A DNA stretch of 64,000 bases, taken from Achromobacter anxifer. Lineage in GTDB: Bacteria; Pseudomonadota; Gammaproteobacteria; Burkholderiales; Burkholderiaceae_B. Positions 43,685 to 52,547 of this stretch are shown piece after piece (the stretch's first letter is position 1; every line of letters begins with the position of its first letter). The translations under genes were made by a program, and so were the position numbers. Under the pieces are notes generated by a model. It saw nothing but the letters and a program-made list of their open reading frames with translations. It did no database searches and was not told where the DNA came from. The stretch is taken from positions 767,670 to 831,669 of the forward strand of contig NZ_CAHLAR010000002.1 in the NCBI RefSeq assembly GCF_903652925.1, written 5' to 3'.

Positions 43685-45348
43685 GCGTTCCGGCTTCCGC
43701 AGGCTTTGACTACATCGTCATCGGCGGCGGCTCCGCCGGATGCGTGCTGGCCAACCGGCTCAGCCGCGATCCCGCCGTGCGCGTGCTGCTGCTGGAGGCG
43801 GGCGCGGCGGCGCACAATTTTTGGCTCAAGTTGCCGGTGGGTTACTTCAAGACCATCTACGACCCGCGCTTTTCCCGGCTGTTCCCGGTGGAAGCCCAGG
43901 CCGAGACCGGCAATCGCGCCATCCTGTGGCCGCGCGGGGTAGCCCTGGGCGGCTCCAGCGTCATCAACGGCTTGCTGTACATCCGCGGGCAGCATGAGGA
44001 CTACGACGACTGGGCTGATCTTGGCGCGACGGGTTGGGGCTACCGCGACGTGCTGCCATACTTCAAGAAATCCGAGCGCTACGACGGCGGCGAGTCCGAA
44101 TACCACGGTGCGGCGGGCGAACTGCGCGTCTCCAACCTGCGCAACGACCATCCCTATACGGCTGCATGGGTCGAGGCGGCGGTTGAAGCGGGCTGCCGGC
44201 GCAATGACGACTTCAACGGCGCGGAATCGGAAGGCGTGGGCGCCTACCAGTTGACCTTGGGCAGCCGCTGGCGTTGCGACGCCGCGACCGCGTTCCTGAG
44301 TCCGGTCCGGTCGCGCCCGAACCTGGTGATCGAAACCGGGGCTCACGTCACGCGCATCCTGATCGAAGGGGGGCGGGCGCTGGGCGCGGAGTGGGTGCAG
44401 GATGGTGAGCTGAAGCGCGCGATGGCGGATGCCGAGGTGGTGCTTGCCGCGGGCGCGCTGCAATCGCCCCAGGTGCTGCAGCTGTCCGGCGTGGGCGACG
44501 CGGCGCTGCTCGCCAGGCATGGCATCGGCGTCGCGGCGCACTCGCCGGAAGTCGGCCGCAACCTGCAGGACCATTACCAGGCGCGCGTCATCGTCAAGCT
44601 GAAGCGGCGCATGTCGCTCAACGACGCGGTGCGCAATCCGTTCAGCCTCGCCAGCATGGGAGCGCAGTGGCTGTTCCAGGGCAGGGGGCCGCTCACGGTC
44701 GGCGCGGGCCAGGTGGGCGGATTGGCGGCGACCGAGCATGCGGTGGGCGGCCGCGCCGACATACTCTTCAACGTCATGCCGCTGTCGGTCGACAAGCCTG
44801 GCGACCCGCTGCACCGTTTTTCCGGCTTTTCCGCATCGGCGACACAATGCCGGCCCGATTCGCGCGGCGCCGTGGAGATCGTGAGCAAGGATCCGCTGGC
44901 CTCGCCTCGCATCGTCTCGAACTACCTGACCGAGCCACGCGACGCGAAGGTGCTGGTCGCGGGTTTGCGCATGCTGCGCGACATCTATGCCCAGCCATCG
45001 TTTCGCGACCTGGTGACCGGCGAGGAGTACCTGCCCGGAAACGATGTGACGACGGCCGCGGCATTGGAACAATTCGCCCGCAACAAAGGGGGCACCGTTT
45101 TCCATCCCGCCGGCACCTGCCGCATGGGCGGCGATGCCGCATCGGTGGTCGACGAGCGCTTGCGCGTCCGCGGGATCGAGCGCCTGCGGGTGGTCGATGC
45201 TTCGGTCATGCCCAGGATGGTGTCGACCAACACCAACGCGGCCTCGATCATGATTGGCGAGAAGGGCGCCGCGCTGATTCTTGAGGACGCGCGCGGCGCA
45301 GTCCGGCCGGCAGCGCGTGATATAGTCGCTGACACTTTGACGCCATGA
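43681..45348 (+). CDS. GMC family FAD oxidoreductase, choline dehydrogenase-like
   Basis: A 555-residue flavoprotein: FAD-binding IVIGGGSAGCVLANRLS at residues 11-27, GMC signature LGGSSVINGLLYIRG at about 91-105, catalytic His in FHPAGTCRMGG, and the C-terminal VSTNTNAASIMIGEKGA. It oxidises an alcohol group of the imported substrate. Translationally coupled to both neighbours by ATGA overlaps. Substrate unknown. Confidence 0.93.
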   Translation: MSVPASAGFDYIVIGGGSAGCVLANRLSRDPAVRVLLLEAGAAAHNFWLKLPVGYFKTIYDPRFSRLFPVEAQAETGNRAILWPRGVALGGSSVINGLLYIRGQHEDYDDWADLGATGWGYRDVLPYFKKSERYDGGESEYHGAAGELRVSNLRNDHPYTAAWVEAAVEAGCRRNDDFNGAESEGVGAYQLTLGSRWRCDAATAFLSPVRSRPNLVIETGAHVTRILIEGGRALGAEWVQDGELKRAMADAEVVLAAGALQSPQVLQLSGVGDAALLARHGIGVAAHSPEVGRNLQDHYQARVIVKLKRRMSLNDAVRNPFSLASMGAQWLFQGRGPLTVGAGQVGGLAATEHAVGGRADILFNVMPLSVDKPGDPLHRFSGFSASATQCRPDSRGAVEIVSKDPLASPRIVSNYLTEPRDAKVLVAGLRMLRDIYAQPSFRDLVTGEEYLPGNDVTTAAALEQFARNKGGTVFHPAGTCRMGGDAASVVDERLRVRGIERLRVVDASVMPRMVSTNTNAASIMIGEKGAALILEDARGAVRPAARDIVADTLTP

Positions 45349-46064
45349 TTCTCGACACCGCCCAAGCCCCTCTCTACGTCCAACTTTCGGATCTGTTCCG
45401 GCAGCGGATCCTGAAGGGCGTCTGGAAGAACGGCGACAAATTGCCGTCGCTCGATGCGCTGGCCGAAGAGTTCCACGTGGCCAAGGTCACGGTGCGCCAG
45501 GCAATCGAAAGGCTGACCCGCGACGGCCTGCTTTCACCGCAACGGGGGCGCGGCACCTTCGTCACGGGAGCGCCCCAGGACAACCGCTGGTTTCGCGTCG
45601 AGACCTCGCTGGAGAACCTGTCCAGCGTCTACCGCGACACGCACCCGACCATACTCAATATCGACGAGTCGACGCGCACGCCCTTGCTGCACGATGCCGA
45701 CGGCGTCGCCGCGGAAAAGTACGTCTTCATGCGGCGTATCCATGCCCGCGATGGGCAGCCGTACTGCGTCATCAACATCTACCTGGACGCGGCCATCTTT
45801 GCCAAGCACCCCACGCGTTTTCGCAAGGAAACGGTCATTCCCATTCTGATGGGCATGCCTTCCGTGGATATCGTCAGCGCCCGCCAGGTGTTGACCATCT
45901 CGACCGCCGATGTCGAGGTCGCACATCACTTGGGTATCAATGTGAATGCGCCGGTGGCGGAAGTCCGGCGCGTGTTCACCGGACCGGACCGCCGCGTCAT
46001 CTACCTGGGTGAAGTGACCTATCGCGGCGATTTCGTGCGCATGGAAATCGACCTGAAGCCTTGA
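45345..46064 (+). CDS. GntR family regulator with UTRA domain
   Basis: A 239-residue HutC-type regulator: winged HTH at residues 8-75 (LPSLDALAEEFHVAKVTVRQ, GRGTFVTG) and a UTRA ligand-binding domain from about 95 to the end. Last gene of the transport/oxidoreductase operon, coupled by an ATGA overlap. Likely binds the TAAGTGCT/AGCACTTA repeat and releases it when the operon's substrate is present. Confidence 0.9.
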   Translation: MILDTAQAPLYVQLSDLFRQRILKGVWKNGDKLPSLDALAEEFHVAKVTVRQAIERLTRDGLLSPQRGRGTFVTGAPQDNRWFRVETSLENLSSVYRDTHPTILNIDESTRTPLLHDADGVAAEKYVFMRRIHARDGQPYCVINIYLDAAIFAKHPTRFRKETVIPILMGMPSVDIVSARQVLTISTADVEVAHHLGINVNAPVAEVRRVFTGPDRRVIYLGEVTYRGDFVRMEIDLKP

Positions 46065-46136
46065 TGGCGGCAGGGCGGTCGAGGCGTTCACTCGGACCTG
46101 CCGGCCGTTCACGCGTCCAGGAACCGCCCGGCGTTT

Positions 46137-46919
46137 TCAAAGCCTCTCGATGGCGTGGCGCGCGTAGGTAATGAACGCCTCGGTCTCGGCCGGGTATCGC
46201 GCCAGATCGTCGTCTTCTTGCCCCAGGTAGATCCGGCGCGCCTTGTCCAGGATCTCGCGGTACGGCGGGTCTATCCTCTCCAGCAGCCACGTCGCGGCCT
46301 GAGCCTTGGAGGCGATGCCGCCGGAGATGGCCGTGTACCAGATGCGCGCCAGCGCGAGGATGATGTGTTTCTCTTCGCCGGCCCAGTCCTCGGGCGTATT
46401 CCATTGCGCCACGGTGTCGAGCAGGGCGCGCCTCAGGTCGGCTGGAGGCACGGCCTCGAATACCTGGTCGGCCTGCTGGCCGACGACAGCAATGTTATGG
46501 CCGCGGGCCTTGGTGAGCAGTATGGCCAGGTCGGGGTCCATCATGGGCGGTTCCACGACGCCTGCCTCCAGGTCTGCGCGCAGCCACTCGCCGAACTGGA
46601 GTTCACGCCGGGCCGGGTGGCGCCAGGGCGCGATGTGTTCAAGCGCCAGCACGGTGACTTCGAGCGCGCGCAGGCTGGGCGAGGCGCCCGGCGGGGCGGA
46701 GATCGCCAACAGCTCCACGGCCAGCGCGCGCAGCGTGGCCTCGTCCGGCGGCCGGGTCACGGTGACGAGCAGGTCGATGTCGCTGTGCGGTTGCAACCCG
46801 CCGTCCACGGCGGAACCGAACAGGTGGATGGCGACGAGGTCGGTTCCCAGATGGCGCTCGATGAGGCTTTGGGCCGCGGCGACCTGGGGGGCGATTTGGG
46901 AGGGAATGAGATGGGCCAT
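46137..46919 (-). CDS. ANT(3'')/AadA-like nucleotidyltransferase
   Basis: A 260-residue protein, the length of AadA enzymes. It has the nucleotidyltransferase motif LFGSAVDGGLQPHSDIDLLV, plus RRELQFGEWLRADLEAG, DPDLAILLTKARGH, NTPEDWAGEEKHIILALARI and YLGQEDDDLARYP, all closely following AadA. AadA adenylylates streptomycin and spectinomycin; whether this chromosomal copy does so is not shown. I chose the ATG at 46919; the frame extends to a TTG at 46967. No integron, attC site or transposase is visible nearby, so it looks resident rather than cassette-borne. Confidence 0.88.
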   Translation of the reverse strand: MAHLIPSQIAPQVAAAQSLIERHLGTDLVAIHLFGSAVDGGLQPHSDIDLLVTVTRPPDEATLRALAVELLAISAPPGASPSLRALEVTVLALEHIAPWRHPARRELQFGEWLRADLEAGVVEPPMMDPDLAILLTKARGHNIAVVGQQADQVFEAVPPADLRRALLDTVAQWNTPEDWAGEEKHIILALARIWYTAISGGIASKAQAATWLLERIDPPYREILDKARRIYLGQEDDDLARYPAETEAFITYARHAIERL

Positions 46920-47076
46920 GCCTGGATAGTAGCCAGGATTGCGCGCGGCCAGCGGGCTGGTGGTCAAGACGTTGCGATCGATGGGGCCACGCGGAGCGGC
47001 GCTGGTACTATGCCGGCCAGGAGCTAAGGCTCAACGCACAAGGCCCAACGCTCAACGACTAATGCGAGGGCCAGGG

Positions 47077-47097
47077 CCCAAGCCCCAAGCCCCAAGC
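47077..47097. repeat. three tandem CCCAAGC units
   Basis: CCCAAGC is repeated three times without gaps (47077-47083, 47084-47090, 47091-47097), in an otherwise gene-free gap that also has looser CTCAACG/CCCAACG copies around 47030-47057. It looks like a slippage-prone spacer before an exported-protein gene. Confidence 0.7.
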
Positions 47098-47137
47098 ACC
47101 ACTTCCAATGATCCCCATGAGTCCCAGGCAGGCACCG

Positions 47138-47743
47138 ATGACCCGTTTACTGTTCCGAGCAAGCGCGCTGGCCGCCGGCGCCCTGATGGCAATGGCCGTC
47201 CAGGCGCAATCCCCCGCGCAAACTCCGAACATCGGCGGCTGGCGCCAGGTATCGGATAGCCAGTTCAAGCGGCAGTTCCACTTCTCGATGCTACCCAGCC
47301 CGGCGCCCATCGGCAGCAATTGGGCGGCGTACGACGACAAGGCGGGGAAGGTGGTGTGCTGCCTGGTGGTGGAAGGAGGAGAGGTGACGGAGGAGCAGCT
47401 GGGTAGCGTCTACGACATTCCCGGGCCCTGGATAACCGATCTGACCAATGGCTGGAACCTGGACGCGGCGCCATACCGGCCGCGCGTGCAGTTGCTGCGG
47501 GTGGATGGGGAACTGAGCGGCTACGAGTTCGGCGATGCCGGCGACGGGGTGGGCGGGCTGCTGGTGCCCGACCACGCCCAGGCCGTCGCTCCGCGCACGC
47601 TTGAGATCAACGGCCAGCGCTACGCGGTGGAACGCAAGGATTCGACACTGGCCGACGACGATGGCGGTTTGTACTCCTATCGCCTGCTCCCGGCCAAGGG
47701 TGGCGCGCCTTTGAAGATCGAGGTTCCCATCGGGACCTATTGA
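47138..47743 (+). CDS. exported hypothetical protein (201 aa)
   Basis: The ATG at 47138 gives a clean Sec signal peptide (MTRLLFRASALAAGALMAMA then VQAQ); earlier in-frame ATGs at 47108 and 47117 would add a hydrophilic lead. The mature part is beta-rich (SNWAAYDDKAGKVVCCLVVE, NGQRYAVERKDSTLADDDGG). It has a CC pair but no recognised domain. Convergent with the Rap1a-like gene. Confidence 0.7.
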   Translation: MTRLLFRASALAAGALMAMAVQAQSPAQTPNIGGWRQVSDSQFKRQFHFSMLPSPAPIGSNWAAYDDKAGKVVCCLVVEGGEVTEEQLGSVYDIPGPWITDLTNGWNLDAAPYRPRVQLLRVDGELSGYEFGDAGDGVGGLLVPDHAQAVAPRTLEINGQRYAVERKDSTLADDDGGLYSYRLLPAKGGAPLKIEVPIGTY

Positions 47744-47765
47744 GGAACGAAGTCCGCCCGCAGCA

Positions 47766-48158
47766 TCAGCGCGTTTGCTTGCACGGAAACGACTGCGCCA
47801 ACGCTTCGCCGACCAGGGGGCCGGCATTGCCGCTCAAACGGGCTGCGGGCAGGCCCGACAGATACGTGTACACGCGATCGCTCAGCTCGTGAGGCAGGAC
47901 GCCCGTGCTCGTGCACCATGCCGCGCCTTGCGTCTGGTCGGCGATGCCGGCGATGTAGGCTTGCCCGTAGGCGCTGGAATACAGGCGGCTCTGCGCTTCG
48001 GCCTGGAACTGGTTGGGCATCTTGCCTTGCAGTGCCGCGACAAGTTCGACGCCGGTGAAGTGCCAGGTTCTGGATGCTTCGGCCTGGCAGACGGCGGTGA
48101 AAGCCAGCATGGCGCATGCAGCGAGGAACCTTGCGGGCGGGGCGGGACGGCGGATCAT
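47766..48158 (-). CDS. Rap1a/Tai-like exported protein (130 aa)
   Basis: Signal peptide (FLAACAMLAFTAVCQA) followed by a helical periplasmic domain with YSSAYGQAYIAGIADQ, WCTSTGVLPHELSDRVYTYL and the ending LAQSFPCKQ, the Rap1a/Tai family, named for immunity proteins to type VI peptidoglycan amidase effectors. No effector is encoded nearby, so it is an orphan and may have another function. The ATG overlaps the stop of the upstream LysR gene. Confidence 0.72.
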   Translation of the reverse strand: MIRRPAPPARFLAACAMLAFTAVCQAEASRTWHFTGVELVAALQGKMPNQFQAEAQSRLYSSAYGQAYIAGIADQTQGAAWCTSTGVLPHELSDRVYTYLSGLPAARLSGNAGPLVGEALAQSFPCKQTR

Positions 48159-49072
48159 CGTAAGGGCTGCTCCTGGTTGTTGGGGTTCAGCGTTGCGCGC
48201 AGCAGGTCGAACTCTTGCACGACGTGATCGATCAGGGCGCGAATGCGAGGGCTGTCGCGCATATCGGAATGAAAGCCCACGCGCACGGACCGGACCGGCA
48301 TAGGATGCGGCACGTCCACCCGCTGCAATAGCGGTTCCCGGTCAGCCAGAAGGCAAGGTAGCACGGCCATGGCGGCGCCCTCGCGCGCGACGGCCAGGTG
48401 GGCGCGCAAGCCGTTGACGTGCAGCACCGTGCGGGCCTGCGTCGCCAGGCCTGACAACCAGGCTTCGTGCGGCACCTCGCCCGCGGCCCGGTCGAGGTAG
48501 ACCAGATGGTGGCCGGCGTAGCCGTTGGCGGCATCCGGCGCGCCGTGCCGCCGCAGATAGTCATTGGACGCATACAGCGCGTAGGCGACTTCGCCGACGC
48601 GCCGCTCGATGAGGTTCTCCTGGGTAAACGCGCCGAAGCGAAACGCCAGGTCGGCTTCGCGGCGGGCGAGGTTGAAGACCTGGGTGCCGTTGATCAGTTC
48701 GACCAGCACGCCCGGATGCCGCGCGGCGTAGCGGGCGAGCATCGGTGCGATCACCTCGTCGCCCAGCCAGTCCAGGCTGGTCACCAGGATCTCGCCGCTC
48801 AGGCCGGTGTCGCGCGCCGCCACCAGCCGCTCCACGGATTGGGCGCCCGCGTCCATGCTTTCGAGGCCGTCGAGCAGCGAGCGCGCCAACGCCGTCGGCC
48901 GCAGGCCATGGGCGTCGCGGTCGAACAGCTGTGCCTGCAGGCGCTGTTCCAGGGCGTCGAGCCGCCGGCTCACCGTGGGCTGGGTGGTGCCGATCGCCCG
49001 CGCGGCGGCGCTCAGCGTGCCGTGGCGGGCGATGGCCAGCGCGACTTTCAGGTCATCCCAGTTGATCGACAT
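48155..49072 (-). CDS. LysR family regulator
   Basis: A 305-residue LysR protein: HTH at 1-60 (NWDDLKVALAIARHGTLSAA, IGTTQPTVSRRLDALEQRL), effector domain from about 90. Coupled through ATGA to the Rap1a-like gene downstream and divergent from a VOC-SDR pair, one of which it may regulate. The HTH part is the best conserved; the ligand is unknown. Confidence 0.92.
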   Translation of the reverse strand: MSINWDDLKVALAIARHGTLSAAARAIGTTQPTVSRRLDALEQRLQAQLFDRDAHGLRPTALARSLLDGLESMDAGAQSVERLVAARDTGLSGEILVTSLDWLGDEVIAPMLARYAARHPGVLVELINGTQVFNLARREADLAFRFGAFTQENLIERRVGEVAYALYASNDYLRRHGAPDAANGYAGHHLVYLDRAAGEVPHEAWLSGLATQARTVLHVNGLRAHLAVAREGAAMAVLPCLLADREPLLQRVDVPHPMPVRSVRVGFHSDMRDSPRIRALIDHVVQEFDLLRATLNPNNQEQPLR

Positions 49073-49191
49073 CGTTCTGCCTTGCTATGCGTTTTCGAAT
49101 GGCGGGCATGCCGCAATGTTGGCTGCGTGGGCGGCGGGGCATGGATAGACTTGCATGCGCCTGGGTGTTCCCAATCCTCCGGACCGAGGCC

Positions 49192-49563
49192 ATGCAAATA
49201 GATCATCTCATCCTGCGCGTCGCCGACGCGGCCAGATCGATCAGCTTCTATCAGCAGGTGCTGGCGTTGCCGCACGCCAGTGCGCCGCCTTTCGAGGTAC
49301 TGCGCCTGGGCAACGGTTGCGTGATCGACCTGCTGGAACAGGCGCCGAACGACCCCGTCCACCTGGCTCTGGAAGTGGATCGGAAAGCGTTCGAGGCAGT
49401 GTATCAGCGGCTGCGGACGCTGGGCCTTCCGTTTGGCGGCGATGCATTCACGCGCGATGGCGGCATAGGCTGGCAGTACGGCGCGCGAGGCTGGGCGGAT
49501 GCGCTGTACTTCCACGATCCCGATCTGCATAGCATCGAAGTGAGGACCTATGACGCAGCCTGA
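49192..49563 (+). CDS. VOC (glyoxalase/dioxygenase) family protein (123 aa)
   Basis: MQIDHLILRVADAARSISFY is a classic VOC first strand with metal-ligand His; further FHDPDLHSIEVRTYD gives the terminal Glu. Single-module proteins of this fold dimerise to make metal sites for lyase, dioxygenase or resistance functions. I use the ATG at 49192, where the domain begins. It overlaps the next SDR gene by 14 bases, so the two are co-translated. Confidence 0.85.
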   Translation: MQIDHLILRVADAARSISFYQQVLALPHASAPPFEVLRLGNGCVIDLLEQAPNDPVHLALEVDRKAFEAVYQRLRTLGLPFGGDAFTRDGGIGWQYGARGWADALYFHDPDLHSIEVRTYDAA

Positions 49564-50353
49564 TAGCGAAGTTCGCGCCGTGCCCGGTCCGCCCGTCTAC
49601 GCGGACATGCGCGGCAAGGTCGCGGTGGTGACCGGCGGTTCGCGCGGCGTCGGCGCCGCAACCTGCCTCGCGTTGGCGCGCAACGGCGTGCGCGTGGCAA
49701 TCAACGGGCGCGACGAGGAGGCCTTGCAGAGCAGCGTGGCGGCCGTGCGCGCATGTGGCGCCGAGGTGCTCGCCATCCGGGCGGATTGCTCGGACCTGGC
49801 CCAGGTGCGGCGCATGCGCGATGCCGTCCTGACGGAGTTCGGCGCGCCGGATTTCGTGCTGGCGTTTGCCGGAGGCGGCACGGCAAGGCCCGTACCCGTG
49901 CATGAGATCAGCGAGGAAGACTGGCGTTCCAGCCTGGACCACAACCTGACCTCCACCTTCTTTACCCTCAAGTGCTTCCTGCCGGACATGCTCGCCCGCG
50001 GCAGCGGCGGCATCCTGACCATGGCATCCGCCGGTGGCCGCATGGCCTCGGGCGCGCCGGCGGGCTATGGCGCGGCGAAGGCGGGCGTGATCATGCTGAC
50101 GCGGCACCTGGCGCAGGAGGCTGGCCCGGCCGGCGTGCGCGTCAACTGCATTTCGCCGTCGGCGGTGCTGACCGAGCGCACCAGGGCCAACCTGCCGCCG
50201 GAGCGGCAGGCGCAGATGCTGCCTGCCTTTCCGCTGGGCCGGCTGGGCACGCCGGAAGATATTGCCCAGGCATCGCTGTTCCTGCTCAGCGATGCGTCGT
50301 CCTGGGTCACCGGCATCGTCCTGGACGTCGCAGGCGGCCGGGTCATGGTTTGA
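49550..50353 (+). CDS. SDR family oxidoreductase
   Basis: A 267-residue Rossmann-fold enzyme: cofactor motif VTGGSRGVGAA, NAG-like LAFAGGG, catalytic Ser/Tyr/Lys region MASAGGR and YGAAKAG, and C-terminal SWVTGIVLDVAGGRVMV. It follows the FabG/3-oxoacyl reductase pattern, with an N-terminal extension of about 20 residues. Co-translated with a VOC protein and followed by another VOC gene. Substrate unknown. Confidence 0.9.
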   Translation: MTQPDSEVRAVPGPPVYADMRGKVAVVTGGSRGVGAATCLALARNGVRVAINGRDEEALQSSVAAVRACGAEVLAIRADCSDLAQVRRMRDAVLTEFGAPDFVLAFAGGGTARPVPVHEISEEDWRSSLDHNLTSTFFTLKCFLPDMLARGSGGILTMASAGGRMASGAPAGYGAAKAGVIMLTRHLAQEAGPAGVRVNCISPSAVLTERTRANLPPERQAQMLPAFPLGRLGTPEDIAQASLFLLSDASSWVTGIVLDVAGGRVMV

Positions 50354-50416
50354 AACCCACAACATGCTGCCTGTCTGGTAATTTGGCGACCGTGGCCTCA
50401 TCTCAGGGAGCGTCCC

Positions 50417-50851
50417 ATGAAACCAAGCATCACGGTCATTACCCTCGGCGTCGAGGATCTGGAGCGATCGGTGGCTTTCTACCGGGACGGGCTGGGGCTG
50501 TACACCGAGGGCATCGTGGGACAGCACGTCGAGCACGGCGCGGTCGCGTTCTTCGATCTGCAGGACGGCCTGAAGCTTGCCGTGTGGCCGCGCGCCAGCA
50601 TGGCCGCCGATACGGGTCTTCCGCTGAGGACGGGAGGCCAGCTGGAAATGTCGCTAGGACACAATGTCCTGTCCAGGAACGAGGTGGACGAGGTGATGCG
50701 GCAGGCGGGCCGCGCGGGCGCCAGGGTGGTCAAGGCCGCGGCGGACACCTTTTATGGCGGCTATGCCGGCTACTTCATGGACCCGGACGGGCACTTGTGG
50801 GAAGTGGTCTACAACCCCCACATCCTGCCCAAGAGCCAAGACAGGCAATGA
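50417..50851 (+). CDS. VOC family protein (144 aa)
   Basis: A second VOC-fold protein: ITVITLGVEDLERSVAFYRD GLGL, GAVAFFDLQDGLKLAVW, and YAGYFMDPDGHLWEVVYNP with terminal Glu. GGGAG precedes the ATG. Similar to glyoxalase-like proteins often annotated as lactoylglutathione lyase-related, but no specific substrate residues stand out. Confidence 0.87.
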   Translation: MKPSITVITLGVEDLERSVAFYRDGLGLYTEGIVGQHVEHGAVAFFDLQDGLKLAVWPRASMAADTGLPLRTGGQLEMSLGHNVLSRNEVDEVMRQAGRAGARVVKAAADTFYGGYAGYFMDPDGHLWEVVYNPHILPKSQDRQ

Positions 50852-50928
50852 CGCGTATCGCTCTGTTACGGTAGCGCGCGGTCTGTTCCTTTAAGCTGCG
50901 GCGGTCTCAATCCCGATGGAACTGCCAC

Positions 50929-51276
50929 ATGTACAAGGCCTTGATTTCCACCGCGTCGCTGCTTGCACTGTTGGGCGCCGGAAGCGTTGCCCGCGCCCAG
51001 GACCTGGTCCTGCCCACCATTCCTGAAGCGACGGATGCGATCGTCGACATGCTGGCGGGTTCCGGCATGCCGCGCCCGTCCAAGGTCAAGCTGGGCACCT
51101 GCATCAAGGCGGAAGAGGCCTCGCATCCGGGCCAGGTCGCCTGCACCGTCGCGGTGACCATGGGCTCCGCGATCAGCGAGAACCAGATGGATTTCTACAA
51201 GCAGGGCAAGACGTGGAAGGCGCAGCCCAGCGTTTCTCAGGATAAGCTGCCGTTTCCTGATCCCAAGCTGGATTGA
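50929..51276 (+). CDS. small exported hypothetical protein (115 aa)
   Basis: Signal peptide MYKALISTASLLALLGAGSV ARAQ, then a mature domain of about 90 residues with two cysteines (LGTCIKAEE, QVACTVAVTM) that could form a disulphide. No recognised family. Located in a gap between VOC and tautomerase genes, with no clear operon partner. Confidence 0.7.
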   Translation: MYKALISTASLLALLGAGSVARAQDLVLPTIPEATDAIVDMLAGSGMPRPSKVKLGTCIKAEEASHPGQVACTVAVTMGSAISENQMDFYKQGKTWKAQPSVSQDKLPFPDPKLD

Positions 51277-51328
51277 TGCCGAAGTCAGGCCAGGTTGCGG
51301 GTGCAGGCATTTCAACCAGGAGAACGTC

Positions 51329-51547
51329 ATGCCTTTCGTCAGTATCCGCATTACCCGTGAAGGCGTTACCGCCGAGCAGAAAGCGCAGGTCATACGGGAA
51401 GTCACTGAAACGCTGGAGCGCGTGCTGAACAAGCCGCCGGCCTGGACGCACATCGTGATCGAGGAAGTGGACACCGACAACTGGGGTTTCGGCGGCCACA
51501 CGATAGCGGTAATCCGCGAGGGCAAGGCGCCGCTGCCCGGGGCCTAG
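51329..51547 (+). CDS. 4-oxalocrotonate tautomerase-like protein (72 aa)
   Basis: MPFVSIRITREGVTAEQKAQ begins with the catalytic proline (exposed after Met removal). The later PPAWTHIVIEEVDTDNWGFG matches the family. Length is the usual 4-OT size. The enzyme interconverts keto and enol forms of small acids. An AGGAG site lies before the ATG. Confidence 0.9.
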   Translation: MPFVSIRITREGVTAEQKAQVIREVTETLERVLNKPPAWTHIVIEEVDTDNWGFGGHTIAVIREGKAPLPGA

Positions 51548-51578
51548 TGTGTGGTGCGACGGCTTCAAGGGGCCGGCT

Positions 51579-52484
51579 TCAATTCAGGCAGACCAGGCCG
51601 GACTCGCGTATCTTGGCCATCGTGAATTCCACGAAGGCGTGGACCGCGCGCGGCAGTTGCCGCCGGCTCTGGTAGACGAGATGCAGGTCCACGCCGGCGA
51701 CGCCATATGACGACAGCACCGCGACGAGCCGGCCGTCGCGGATATGGGCGGCGCTCATGACGTCCGGCAGCAGGGAGATTCCCAGGCCGGACAGGGCCGC
51801 CTGCAGCAGGGCCTGCGCGGAGTTGGCGTGGAAGCGCCCGGACACGGGAACCTCGATGGCGCCCTCAGGGCCGATCAGCCGCCAGACCGGGCGGCCCGAG
51901 GCCGAGGACATGACGATGCAGTCATGCGACGGCAGGTCCTCCGGGGCTTGCGGCATGCCGCGTTCGGCCAGGTAGGCGGGGCTGGCGACCAGGCTGTGCC
52001 TGCCGGTGCCGATGCGGCGCGCCACCAGCGTGGGCTCCTGCACTTCGCCGCCGCGGATAGCGACGTCGATGCGTTCGCTCACCAGGTCGGCGCGGCTGTC
52101 GCTGAGCGCGAATTCCAGCTTCACCTTGGGGTAGGCGCGCAGGAACTCGGCCATCCAGTCCACCGGAAACCAGTTGAAGAAATCCGCCGGCGCCGCCACG
52201 CGTATCCGGCCGCCCGGCGAAGGGCCGTCCTCGGCCAGGTCGGTGGCGGCTTCGGCCAGGATTTCCACGGAATCGGCGCAGCGCGCATGGAAGGCAGCGC
52301 CGACCTCCGTCAGGGTGAGCTTGCGGGTCGAACGATGCAACAGCCGGGCGCCCAGCGCGGCTTCCAGCTGCTGGATGCGCCGGCTGAGGGTGTTGGAGGG
52401 CATGCCGGCGCGGCGGGCCGCCTCGGCGAAGCTGCCTGCCTGCACCACCTGGACGAACAGCGCGACATCGTTCAGATCGACCAT
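51579..52484 (-). CDS. LysR family regulator
   Basis: A 301-residue LysR protein, HTH at 1-60 (LNDVALFVQVVQAGSFAEAA, GMPSNTLSRRIQQLEAAL). The ATG at 52484 has AAGGAA at a proper distance; the upstream extension does not fit the family. It lies just downstream of a pirin gene on the same strand and may regulate that gene. The effector domain has the usual NSAQALLQAALSGLGISLLP segment. Confidence 0.92.
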   Translation of the reverse strand: MVDLNDVALFVQVVQAGSFAEAARRAGMPSNTLSRRIQQLEAALGARLLHRSTRKLTLTEVGAAFHARCADSVEILAEAATDLAEDGPSPGGRIRVAAPADFFNWFPVDWMAEFLRAYPKVKLEFALSDSRADLVSERIDVAIRGGEVQEPTLVARRIGTGRHSLVASPAYLAERGMPQAPEDLPSHDCIVMSSASGRPVWRLIGPEGAIEVPVSGRFHANSAQALLQAALSGLGISLLPDVMSAAHIRDGRLVAVLSSYGVAGVDLHLVYQSRRQLPRAVHAFVEFTMAKIRESGLVCLN

Positions 52485-52547
52485 GCAAGATTCCTTCAAG
52501 GGTGAACAGGCCCTGGTCATGCTCCTGTGGGGCGGGCCGGGCGCGCT

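Noticed and set aside
46119-46136. A terminator after the GntR operon.
   Set aside because: Short GC-rich complementarity only, with no U-tract on either strand.
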